Below, one piece after another: positions 6,667-12,947 of a DNA stretch of 13,633 nucleotides. A model generated the notes under the pieces. It did no database searches, was not told the origin of the DNA, and saw nothing but the letters and a program-made list of their open reading frames with translations. A program made the position numbers and the translations under genes. Source of the stretch: Acidobacteriota bacterium (GTDB lineage Bacteria > Acidobacteriota > Terriglobia > Terriglobales > Acidobacteriaceae). Position 1 is the first letter of the stretch; each line of letters opens with the position of its first letter. The stretch spans positions 1-13,633 of the forward strand of contig JAGWML010000055.1 of the NCBI GenBank assembly GCA_028873155.1. Reading direction: 5' to 3'.

Positions 6667-6847
6667 GCTGATAGACGGACCTCGCAGACGGAAGAGAGCA
6701 TACCCGATAGAAGAGCTGAAAGATAGGCAACCCCTATCGCGGCTGTGCGTCTGATACTCTGACGTGTACGGCTCTCATCCAAGAGCCAGCAACGGAACCT
6801 TGAAAAATGGCCGGTTAACGGCTGGTTCCGCGGGAGGACGGGAAAGC

Positions 6848-8149
6848 GTGAGGTTCGTTTCGAGGGCAGCGGCGTTTGCGGCGGTTTTGGGCACTTTTGG
6901 CGGCATGATCTCCACGGTTCATGCGCAGCAGACTTCCAGTGTGCCGGACGCTCCGGCACCGCAAAGCGCGACGCCACTGACAGATATGAGCGGCCCCATT
7001 ACCCCTGGGATTGGCGCGAGCGCGAATTCGGGACCTTCGGGGCAAAATCAGGTGCCCAGCTCGTCGAGCGACCAGGGGGTTCAACCGGCTGCGCCGGCGG
7101 CCCACGACCAGATTCAGTCCACGCCTCCGGATATGCCTTCAGCACAGGAACTGGGCACGATTCTGCATATGAACGTGACCTACGTGGAAGTGCCGGTAAC
7201 TGTTAAGGATTCCAAGGGCAAGCTCGTATCCGGTCTCACCTGGCGCGACTTCCGCGTCTTTGAGAACGGCACGTACGAGCCACTGAAGGAGTTCTTCGTC
7301 GACCCGTTTCCGCTGTCGATGGCCTTTGTCATCGACCAGAGCGTGACCTCGGATGTGATGCAGAGAGTTAACGATTCGCTGGGCGCAATTCAGGGCGCGC
7401 TGACACCCTACGACGAGATCGCGATCTTCTCCTACAGCAACGGCGCCCAGGAGCGCACCGGCTTTACCGGAGCGCAGAGCAGCCGCGTGCCCGCCGTGCT
7501 GGCGCTGACCAAAGAGACCGGCCGGGAAGAGATGGTCCCGTACAACAGCGGACCGATGGCGGGCTGCAACGTGCACGTCAACGGCAATTGCGCCGATCCG
7601 AATCTGCAGCCGGGACGCTCGACCGGCTCCGGTCCGTTTATCACCATCCCGAAGGAGATTCACACGCTGAACGATGCGATTCTGGCGGCGGCGAAGGAGC
7701 TTTCGACCCGGCCGCAAGGTCGCCGACGGATTATCTACGTCGTATCCGATGGCAAGGAAAGCGGCAGCAAGGCGAGCTTCCGCGACGTGGTGCGCTACCT
7801 GCAAACCAACAACATTGCGGTGTGGGGCACGCTGGTGGGCGACTCCGCCCGCTGGGGCGAGGGCTACATCAGCCGCTTCCACATGCCGTTCCAGATGTAT
7901 GACAACATGCTCGTGAAGTACACCTCGCTCACTGGCGGCAGCCTGGATTCAGCCAAGGGGTTGAACGGTCTGGAAAAGAGCTATGCGGAGATCGCCGAAC
8001 AGGCTCGGGTGCAGTACACGCTGGTGTATGCGAGCCACGAATCGATCTATGACAGCAAGTTCCGCAGCATCGACGTGAGAGTGGAGCGGCCCGGCCTGGA
8101 AGTGACCGCCAAGCGCGGCTACTATCCGTCGGCGGAGGAAGTGCAGTAG
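6848..8149 (+). CDS. secreted VWFA-domain protein (acidobacterial VWFA-related family), second copy
   Basis: A 433-aa exported protein read from GTG 6848, chosen because GGAGG lies 10 nt upstream and a clean signal peptide follows at once (MRFVSRAAAFAAVLGTFGGM, cleavage near VHA-QQ). An in-frame ATG at 6764 would bury the signal peptide. A long Pro/Ser/Gln-rich linker (about 28-100) leads to a beta domain (VTYVEVPVTVKDSKGKLV) and the VWA domain. The metal site reads DQSVT (163-167), a less common DxSxT form, with VSDGKE later. An insertion with two Cys (GCNVHVNGNC) lies in the middle. The end VTAKRGYYPS parallels the divergent copy. The gene ends 24 bp before a strong bidirectional terminator. 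Function unknown; likely envelope-associated or secreted. Confidence 0.9.
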   Translation: MRFVSRAAAFAAVLGTFGGMISTVHAQQTSSVPDAPAPQSATPLTDMSGPITPGIGASANSGPSGQNQVPSSSSDQGVQPAAPAAHDQIQSTPPDMPSAQELGTILHMNVTYVEVPVTVKDSKGKLVSGLTWRDFRVFENGTYEPLKEFFVDPFPLSMAFVIDQSVTSDVMQRVNDSLGAIQGALTPYDEIAIFSYSNGAQERTGFTGAQSSRVPAVLALTKETGREEMVPYNSGPMAGCNVHVNGNCADPNLQPGRSTGSGPFITIPKEIHTLNDAILAAAKELSTRPQGRRRIIYVVSDGKESGSKASFRDVVRYLQTNNIAVWGTLVGDSARWGEGYISRFHMPFQMYDNMLVKYTSLTGGSLDSAKGLNGLEKSYAEIAEQARVQYTLVYASHESIYDSKFRSIDVRVERPGLEVTAKRGYYPSAEEVQ

Positions 8150-8173
8150 CAGACTGGTTTTGATCGGTAAACG

Positions 8174-8206
8174 AAGAGGGCGTCTCCGCATTGGAGACGC
8201 CCTCTT
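8174..8206. terminator. strong bidirectional intrinsic terminator
   Basis: A perfect 14-bp stem (8174-8187 with 8193-8206) with a 5-nt loop lies between the convergent VWFA and receiver-like genes. The stem starts AAGAGGGCG and ends CGCCCTCTT, so U-rich tails follow on both strands. Confidence 0.9.
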
Positions 8207-8226
8207 GCTTTGCAACCTGACGACGA

Positions 8227-9138
8227 TTACACCGGCTGAGGCACGTACTCCTCTTCCTCTTCGAGGCCGTAACGGCGCAGGAGATTGGGGAGGCTCTGCG
8301 AGAAGGCGGAGCGCGGCATCACCGTATCGCAGCCGGCCTCAATGGCCTTGAGCTTCAGATCTCCCTGCAGGTGGCTGAGGAAGCCGATAATCGATGTCGC
8401 CTTCTTCAGCTTTGCCTTCAGTTTGGGAATCAGCGTCATGGGCTTGGCGTTGAGATTGTTCAGGTCAAAGACCACAAGGGTCGGGCGCTCTGCTTCCGGC
8501 GCCTCGGTCATGCGCGCCAAAGTCTCTTTGCTGTCACCCTTCACGAATTCGACCTTGATGCCCAGCTTGCGCGCGGTCTCCTGAATCTTTGCCTGGAAGA
8601 AGAGGTCTTCAATGAAGCAGAAGATGCGCGTCGGTGCGTCTTCCCGGACAGGAACCGGCGGCGTGGAGACATAGAGCTCGGGATAATAACTGCCGTGGCC
8701 ATTGCCACCTGTGGGGATCGTTGACGCCGGACCGTCCGCCACATTGCCGTTGACGGCGCGATAGCTGTGATCCATGGGCCCCACGAATGTCCGCGGGCCC
8801 TTCTGGCTGCGCTTGTCCTTGCGCTTGCCGGGCGGCGGGGCGATTGAGTTGCCCGGCTGGCCGATGGGCTGCTGCACCTTCTGGAAGAATTTCTTCTTCT
8901 TTCGGCCCTGACCCTGATGCTGCGGCCGATGATTCTGGGGCGGGGGGGGCGCCTGCGCCTGGACAGGAGGCGGGCTCTGTGGCTGGGCCTGCTGGGTCTG
9001 GTTTTGCTGCGCGCCTGGCTGGCTCGATTTATTCTTGCGGCGGCGCCGGCGGCGGCGATGCCCCTGCGACTGTCCCGGGCCACTATTGGCCTGGGCTGGC
9101 CCCTGTTCCTGCTGGGGCTGCGTCGGTTCTGTTGTCAT
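8227..9138 (-). CDS. Arg/Pro/Gln-rich protein with C-terminal receiver-like domain
   Basis: A 303-aa protein from ATG 9138, with AGGAAG 8 nt upstream. The first 165 residues are low complexity: Gln/Pro-rich, with a run of Arg (HRRRRRRRKNK, 27-37) and two further basic clusters (GRKKKKFF, 78-85; GKRKDKRSQKG, 104-114). Such tails commonly contact RNA, DNA or ribosomes. Residues about 170-290 read like a response-regulator receiver: acidic pair ED (177-178), VVFDLNNL with possible phospho-acceptor Asp225, FLSH with Ser255, and MPRSAF where Arg276 replaces the usual Lys. It is therefore a degenerate receiver that may not be phosphorylated. The C-terminus is an acidic run (GLEEEEEYVP). No effector domain of a known type is seen. 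Confidence 0.75.
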   Translation of the reverse strand: MTTEPTQPQQEQGPAQANSGPGQSQGHRRRRRRRKNKSSQPGAQQNQTQQAQPQSPPPVQAQAPPPPQNHRPQHQGQGRKKKKFFQKVQQPIGQPGNSIAPPPGKRKDKRSQKGPRTFVGPMDHSYRAVNGNVADGPASTIPTGGNGHGSYYPELYVSTPPVPVREDAPTRIFCFIEDLFFQAKIQETARKLGIKVEFVKGDSKETLARMTEAPEAERPTLVVFDLNNLNAKPMTLIPKLKAKLKKATSIIGFLSHLQGDLKLKAIEAGCDTVMPRSAFSQSLPNLLRRYGLEEEEEYVPQPV

Positions 9139-9183
9139 GCGTGCACTTCCTGGCACATGTTTGCAGTGCTTCTCCTGGATTGG

Positions 9184-9213
9184 TTCCCTTCATCCCCTGC
9201 GGGATGAAGGGAA
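9184..9213 (+). terminator. 13-bp hairpin followed by GATTTT
   Basis: TTCCCTTCATCCC pairs with GGGATGAAGGGAA around a CTGC loop. The short T-run on the plus strand gives it a plus-strand terminator look, yet no plus-strand gene lies upstream. On the minus strand it falls 46-75 bp before the receiver-like gene, in its presumed leader. Confidence 0.5.
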
Positions 9214-9633
9214 GATTTTCACTCTGCCGCCTCATCCCCAGGAGCGGACGATGGCACAGAAGGTCAAAAGCCGTGCTGCCGGTTGCAGGTCAATCTCTGC
9301 CGGATCTCCGGTTTGCTTTTCCTCACGGTCTGCGGGATGCATGCTCATTCTTCCAGCAAATCATCCTATGCGCAATCGTGGTGTGGCCTGGTCCCTGTTG
9401 ACCGCTCCGGTTACCCCGGACTCCTGCTTTGAGCTCATGCAACCGCGAACAACGCGCTCGTCGCCCTTTGCGCCCGATCCTCGAAAGTAACCTTCTCCGT
9501 TTGTCAGGGACTGGTAAAAATTCGGCGCGCCACCCTTGGGCGATGCCTTTCGCTGGGATGCCTTTTCAGCGTCCGGTTCCTATGAACTGTCTGGACTGGC
9601 CTTGCGTGCATCCCGCTCTGCGGCGAGCGCTTA

Positions 9634-9677
9634 CCGCCTTCACAGGCGCCTCGCATCAGCCGCTTTCACAGGCACCT
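9634..9677. repeat. two 18-bp imperfect direct repeats
   Basis: CCGCCTTCACAGGCGCCT (9634-9651) and CCGCTTTCACAGGCACCT (9660-9677) differ at two positions and are spaced 26 bp apart start to start. They lie just downstream of a minus-strand promoter-like pair, so a regulator site is possible. Confidence 0.55.
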
Positions 9678-9680
9678 TTA

Positions 9681-9709
9681 ATAGTACAGCCTACCCATTC
9701 ACGGTGCAA
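9681..9709 (-). promoter_or_regulatory. putative sigma70-type promoter reading left
   Basis: On the minus strand TTGCAC (9709-9704) and TACTAT (9686-9681) are separated by exactly 17 bp. A transcript from near 9674 would run through about 540 bp without a gene before reaching the receiver-like gene at 9138. The match is moderate (3 of 6 and 4 of 6). Confidence 0.4.
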
Positions 9710-9829
9710 GGGGTGGCAACTATCGATGGGCATACTTGGCATCAAGGGAATCTGGAAGAACAAGTCCTTTTCAATTGCATAGCAATCGGATGACCTCGAG
9801 AATCTCCGAATGGCAAGAAGGCCGGAACT

Positions 9830-9862
9830 ACAAAAAGAAACGGCCCGTGACGAGCACAGGCC
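9830..9862 (-). terminator. tatA: intrinsic terminator of tatA
   Basis: On the minus strand the stem GGCCTGTG/CACGGGCC (one G-U pair, 5-nt loop, 9862-9842) is followed directly by GTTTCTTTTTG, a proper U-tract. It lies about 64 bp past the tatA stop. Confidence 0.85.
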
Positions 9863-9925
9863 CTTCCGATTCTTCACGATGCACCCGGCTTCGCCTGGCA
9901 GGCGGAGGCGCAGCCAAATCATGGT

Positions 9926-10159
9926 CTAGGACTGCTTTTGCTCGGTCTGTCCAGCAGCGGGGGGCTGCGGGGCTGCGGCATTCTGCTGCACGCTGGGCGC
10001 GGGGGGCGTAGGCTCGTTGATTCCCTTCAGGCCTTCCTTGAACCCCTTCAGTCCCTCGCCGAGTCCTTTGCCCAACTCGGGCAAACGCTTTGCCCCGAAG
10101 AGCAAAAATGCAACAACTGCCAGCACAATCAGATGCCAAGGTTGTAGTAGATCACCCAT
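9926..10159 (-). CDS. tatA: Sec-independent protein translocase TatA/TatE
   Basis: TatA forms the pore-like oligomer through which folded proteins with twin-arginine signals cross the inner membrane. The 77-aa product shows the full pattern: a short N-tail, one membrane helix (about 8-22, WHLIVLAVVAFLLF), the hinge FGAKRLPELGKGLGEGLK, then the amphipathic helix GFKEGLKGI. A Pro/Ala/Gln-rich tail follows. ATG 10159 has a strong GGAGGA site 7 nt upstream. No tatB or tatC is adjacent, so the rest of the system is elsewhere. A terminator follows, making this probably the last or only gene of its transcript. TatB is a less likely alternative given the short tail. Confidence 0.92.
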   Translation of the reverse strand: MGDLLQPWHLIVLAVVAFLLFGAKRLPELGKGLGEGLKGFKEGLKGINEPTPPAPSVQQNAAAPQPPAAGQTEQKQS

Positions 10160-10210
10160 CGTTCATTCCTCCGTACGCGGGCCCTCGCGCCGCGCACTCG
10201 AACCGCTTCT

Positions 10211-10219
10211 ATTGTCGCA
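10211..10219 (-). promoter_or_regulatory. tatA: putative extended -10 promoter for tatA
   Basis: Minus-strand TGCGACAAT lies about 52-60 bp before the tatA start and has the same extended form as the TGCTACAAT box upstream of cysS. No clear -35 is seen. Confidence 0.35.
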
Positions 10220-10259
10220 CAGAGGAGGATGCGCTGCCCGACCGGGTGGTGCAGGCCGC

Positions 10260-10697
10260 TCAGTTGACTTGCGCAGGCCGTCCAAGGCGCTCAGTAATCA
10301 GCGAGAAAAAGCTTTGCAGGTCCTCTTCCTCGCCCGTGGTCAGACGGCGGTAGACCTTGAGGAGCGGAAAGAGGCGCGAGCCGCGCACATCGACTGCCGG
10401 CACCGCCGCGACGCCACCGGGATACTGCGTCAGCTCCCAGCCGCCCGCGTAGCGGCGACGCAAGACCTCGCCGAGGTAACTGCCCCAGAGACGAACTTCG
10501 AAATCCAGGTCGAGCTCAGGGGTCTCACTCACCTGGACAAGGATCTCGTCGAGCGCCTCGATCGAGCCCGGCGAGTAATCGAGTTGCCGATGAAATCCCG
10601 CCTCGGCAAGCTCCACGGCGGCAGCGGCATAGCTCTCCATCATGGCCTCGAGGTCGGCGTACGACCCGGATTCCAGCCTTCTGCGAATATCGCTCAT
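10260..10697 (-). CDS. conserved hypothetical protein, possibly DUF3806-like
   Basis: A 145-aa soluble protein without signal peptide or membrane segment. The N-terminal half is helical (MSDIRRRLESGSYADLEAMMESYAA..., given in part), followed by SIEALDEILVQVSE. The central FEVRLWGSYLGEVLRRRYAGGW and later DVRGSRLFPLLKVYRRL resemble what I recall of DUF3806-type proteins, where a GEVLRR-like motif and a C-terminal YRRL helix are kept; this is tentative. A GGTGGG stretch precedes ATG 10697. The gene lies 100 bp upstream of tatA on the same strand and is divergent from the thioredoxin-like gene. No role can be assigned from context. Confidence 0.7.
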   Translation of the reverse strand: MSDIRRRLESGSYADLEAMMESYAAAAVELAEAGFHRQLDYSPGSIEALDEILVQVSETPELDLDFEVRLWGSYLGEVLRRRYAGGWELTQYPGGVAAVPAVDVRGSRLFPLLKVYRRLTTGEEEDLQSFFSLITERLGRPAQVN

Positions 10698-10797
10698 CGC
10701 CCACCAGAGTACATCTTTTCCCGCGGTTCAGCCCATCCCGCGAAAGGTCTCCCCCTTTTATGGCAGACTAAAAACAAGGCCTGGAGGCTCCCCATCC

Positions 10798-11295
10798 ATG
10801 CAAACCGCTCGCATTCTTGCATTGGCCCTTTCCCTCACGCTGGGCAGCGGTGTCTCGCTTGCGGCTCCGCAGGAGCTCTATCCCGCGCCTGAACAGGCCC
10901 GAGCTGACCTCGCCGCGGCTCTAAGGACAGCGCGGGCGACGCACAAGCGCGTCCTGCTGGACTTTGGCGGCAACTGGTGCGGCGATTGCAGAGTGCTGGA
11001 CTACTACCTGCACGACGCCACGAACGCGCCCATCGTGGATGCAAACTTCGTCGTCGTTCCCATCAACATCGGCCACATGGATGAAAATCTCCAACTGGCC
11101 GAGAGGTACGAGATCCCGCTGCAAAAGGGCGTGCCCGCGCTGGCCGTGCTCAGCGACACGGGCAGGCTGCTCTTCAGCCAGAAGACCGGGCAGTTTGAAT
11201 CGATGCGCAGAATGGAATCGAGTGCCGTGACGCAGTTTCTCATCCAGTGGAAGCCGGTGAAGCCCGGCTGCTCTGCCGTCGCCATTACCTGCTGA
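10798..11295 (+). CDS. periplasmic thioredoxin-family protein (CGDC active site)
   Basis: A 165-aa exported thioredoxin-fold protein. ATG 10798 is chosen because the signal peptide follows directly (TARILALALSLTLGSGVSLAA) and GGAGG lies 11 nt upstream. The fold starts with ATHKRVLLDFGGNWCGDC; the redox motif is Cys61-Gly-Asp-Cys64. The cis-proline is Pro113 in KGVPALAV, followed by LSDTGRLLFSQKTGQF. It resembles the Thioredoxin_7/DUF255-like proteins, not TrxA itself. Two extra Cys lie at the extreme C-terminus (Cys158 and the last residue Cys165). Expected role is thiol-disulfide exchange in the periplasm; partner unknown. It converges on the PIN-TRAM gene with a 31-bp gap. Confidence 0.87.
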   Translation: MQTARILALALSLTLGSGVSLAAPQELYPAPEQARADLAAALRTARATHKRVLLDFGGNWCGDCRVLDYYLHDATNAPIVDANFVVVPINIGHMDENLQLAERYEIPLQKGVPALAVLSDTGRLLFSQKTGQFESMRRMESSAVTQFLIQWKPVKPGCSAVAITC

Positions 11296-11326
11296 GACCG
11301 GGCCTGCTTCGCGCGATTGCGGGAAG

Positions 11327-12358
11327 TCAGTGCGTGATTTCGGCTGCAGGACGCGCCGCTTCCCCAGGCCGCACGGCTTCATCCATCTTGCCGAAGATCA
11401 TTTTGCCGCTTGCGGTCTGGAGGACGCTGGTGACGGAGATGTCAACCGACCGGCCAATCATCTTGCGCGCGTGATCGACGACAACCATGGTGCCGTCGTC
11501 GAGGTAGCCGACGCCCTGATTGAACTCCTTGCCTTCTTTGAGAATCAGGATGGTCATGCGTTCGCCGGGCAGGACGACGGGCTTGAGCGCATTGGCGAGG
11601 TCGTTGATGTTGAGGACTTCAACGTGGTGCAGGTGGGCAACCTTGTTGAGGTTGAAGTCGTTGGTGACGACTTTGGCCTCCCACTTCTTGGCCAGCTCGA
11701 GCAGCTTGAGATCGACTTCGCGGATGGATGGAAAGTCGTCCGGCACAATCTGCACCTGCACTTTGTCATTGGACTGCATGCGCTGGAGCATGTCGAGCCC
11801 GCGACGGCCGCGCTGGCGCTTGGAGCCGTCGGTGGAGTCGGCGACGACCTGCAGCTCGCGGAGAACGAACTCAGGAACGACCATGGTGCCGTCAATGAAG
11901 CCCGCCTCAGCGATGTCGGCGATGCGGCCGTCAATAATCACGCTGGTATCGAGCACCTTGACCGTGCGGCGCGATGGCCGCTCGCCGCTGAAGATCATGC
12001 CGAGAGCCGTGGGGTTGAGCAGGTCGCCCTTGCTGGCGCCGACCAGCAGGCCCACGTAGGTCATGAGCAGCAGCACAAAGATCTGCACCACCGCCGAGGT
12101 GCTGGTTTCCAGCGGAGCGGAACGAAGGACGAGACAGAACAGCGCTGCCCCGAAGATGCCCAGCACGCTGCCCGCAACCGCGCCAATCAGGCGGCGCAGC
12201 GTGAGCGCGCGGACGCGCAGCTCAAAGATGATGACCAGCGCCGCGGCGACGCCTCCCCCAACGGCGGCGACAGGGCCTGTGAGCCCGAAGGGGTGGAGGA
12301 AGAAGCAAACCGCGGAAAGAAGAAGGACAAAAAGAATACGAATCAGAATGATATCCAT
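11327..12358 (-). CDS. membrane-anchored PIN-TRAM domain protein (YacL-type)
   Basis: A 343-aa protein with four N-terminal membrane helices (about 4-22, 27-46, 57-79, 88-107). A cytoplasmic PIN nuclease domain (about 132-250) and a TRAM RNA-binding domain (about 256-315) follow. PIN acidic residues are all present: Asp137 (VLDTSVIIDGR), Glu168 (FVLRELQ), Asp216 (REVDLKLL) and Asp234 (VTNDFNLN). The KRQRGRRGLDML segment is typical of this family. ATG 12358 is used because the membrane helix starts at once and AAGGA lies 11 nt upstream; an in-frame start at 12397 would add 13 residues. This matches Bacillus YacL-type proteins, whose in vivo substrate is not settled. It follows the receiver-like gene by 166 bp on the same strand. 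Confidence 0.93.
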   Translation of the reverse strand: MDIILIRILFVLLLSAVCFFLHPFGLTGPVAAVGGGVAAALVIIFELRVRALTLRRLIGAVAGSVLGIFGAALFCLVLRSAPLETSTSAVVQIFVLLLMTYVGLLVGASKGDLLNPTALGMIFSGERPSRRTVKVLDTSVIIDGRIADIAEAGFIDGTMVVPEFVLRELQVVADSTDGSKRQRGRRGLDMLQRMQSNDKVQVQIVPDDFPSIREVDLKLLELAKKWEAKVVTNDFNLNKVAHLHHVEVLNINDLANALKPVVLPGERMTILILKEGKEFNQGVGYLDDGTMVVVDHARKMIGRSVDISVTSVLQTASGKMIFGKMDEAVRPGEAARPAAEITH

Positions 12359-12450
12359 AGGAACCGCCGTCCTTTTGCGAAGCCGCCCAGGCTGCATCGG
12401 ATGGCCACAGTTGGCGAGTATGCCTATGGTTCTGCAGGGTCGTCAAGGGG

Positions 12451-12512
12451 CAGCCGTTCGCGGCTGAGGCGCTGGCGCGCGGAATGCCCCTGCGCCTGCC
12501 ACTGAACGGCTG
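12451..12512 (-). promoter_or_regulatory. competing hairpins between the receiver gene and the PIN-TRAM gene
   Basis: On the minus strand CAGCCGTTC (12512-12504) can pair with GAACGGCTG (12459-12451). The latter also pairs locally with CAGCCG (12466-12461) in a 6-bp stem with a 4-nt loop. Two mutually exclusive folds are therefore possible. The local stem is followed by CCCCTTG, a weak U-tract. Confidence 0.4.
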
Positions 12513-12524
12513 AGACGGAATCGA

Positions 12525-12947
12525 CTAGGACGCAACGGCGAGTTCGCCGCCGTCAGCCACGCGGTGCATGCCCTTGCGCGGCCCGCGCTTGCGCGCGCTC
12601 ATAATCTTGACGCGCTCCAGGAGGTCCTGCGAGGAACAGTTCTTCTTGGCGAGGAGCGCATCGGCGGCGTGCGGCTGCCCATTGAACTTCTGCGGGTCGC
12701 CCAGCAGCGCCATGGGAACATGCGGAGCGCGCTTCTTGAGCTGGCTGACCAGATGGTCGCCGCTGGCTTGCGCAATGACGGCCTCCGCCAGAACCAGATC
12801 GACCAGATGGGATTCAAACAGGCTCATGGCTTCTTTCGAATTGCAAGCGGGAAGCACCCGGTATCCGTGCGTTGTGAGAAGAAAGCTCATGACCGATAGT
12901 TCCTGTTCGTTGTCGTTGACACAGAGGATGATTTTCTTTGGCCTCAT
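12525..12947 (-). CDS. atypical response-regulator receiver-domain protein (phospho-acceptor Asp replaced by Glu)
   Basis: A 140-aa stand-alone receiver-like protein. ATG 12947 is chosen because the fold starts there (KKIILCVNDNEQEL) and AGGAG lies about 11 nt upstream; the in-frame extension to 13049 is not protein-like. The receiver order is clear: NDN (11-13) for the acidic pair, HGYRVLPACNSKEAMSLF, then HLVDLVLAEAVIA. There the residue equivalent to the phospho-Asp is Glu55. The usual Thr/Ser position is in LLGD (Gly83) and KK (101-102) supplies the Lys. After about residue 115 comes a basic tail (SARKRGPRKGMHR). No output domain is present. Phosphorylation by the normal route is unlikely; it may be locked in an active-like form or act as a binding module. 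Confidence 0.78.
   Translation of the reverse strand: MRPKKIILCVNDNEQELSVMSFLLTTHGYRVLPACNSKEAMSLFESHLVDLVLAEAVIAQASGDHLVSQLKKRAPHVPMALLGDPQKFNGQPHAADALLAKKNCSSQDLLERVKIMSARKRGPRKGMHRVADGGELAVAS

Larger units (their letters stand above)
9139..9925. other. gene-poor 787-bp interval with structured and promoter-like motifs
   Basis: No reading frame here has both a ribosome site and protein-like composition. Visible elements are a 13-bp hairpin (9184-9213), a promoter-like pair on the minus strand (9681-9709), an 18-bp imperfect direct repeat (9634-9651 and 9660-9677), a GATGCCTTT repeat near 9542-9570, and the tatA terminator (9830-9862). It may be the long leader of the receiver-like gene, an unannotated small RNA, or decayed sequence. 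It does not match the starts or conserved cores of tmRNA or RNase P RNA that I know. Confidence 0.5.

Noticed and set aside
6667..6847. Promoter boxes between the divergent VWFA genes
   Set aside because: TATGCT on the minus strand and TGATACTCT on the plus strand have no matching -35 at proper spacing; too weak to annotate.
9560..9640. Weak likeness to a c-di-GMP (GEMM) riboswitch core on the minus strand (GATGCACGCAAGGCCA)
   Set aside because: The required second half and tetraloop-receptor arrangement could not be found; likely chance.
9536..9793. Plus-strand 85-codon frame with a somewhat protein-like end (AYPFTVQGVATIDG)
   Set aside because: No ribosome site, no recognisable family, Ser/Ala/Arg-rich first half; possibly chance or a relic.
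11330..12505. Plus-strand open frame of 391 codons
   Set aside because: It is antisense to the PIN-TRAM gene; its His/Asp/Val-rich composition is a shadow artefact.
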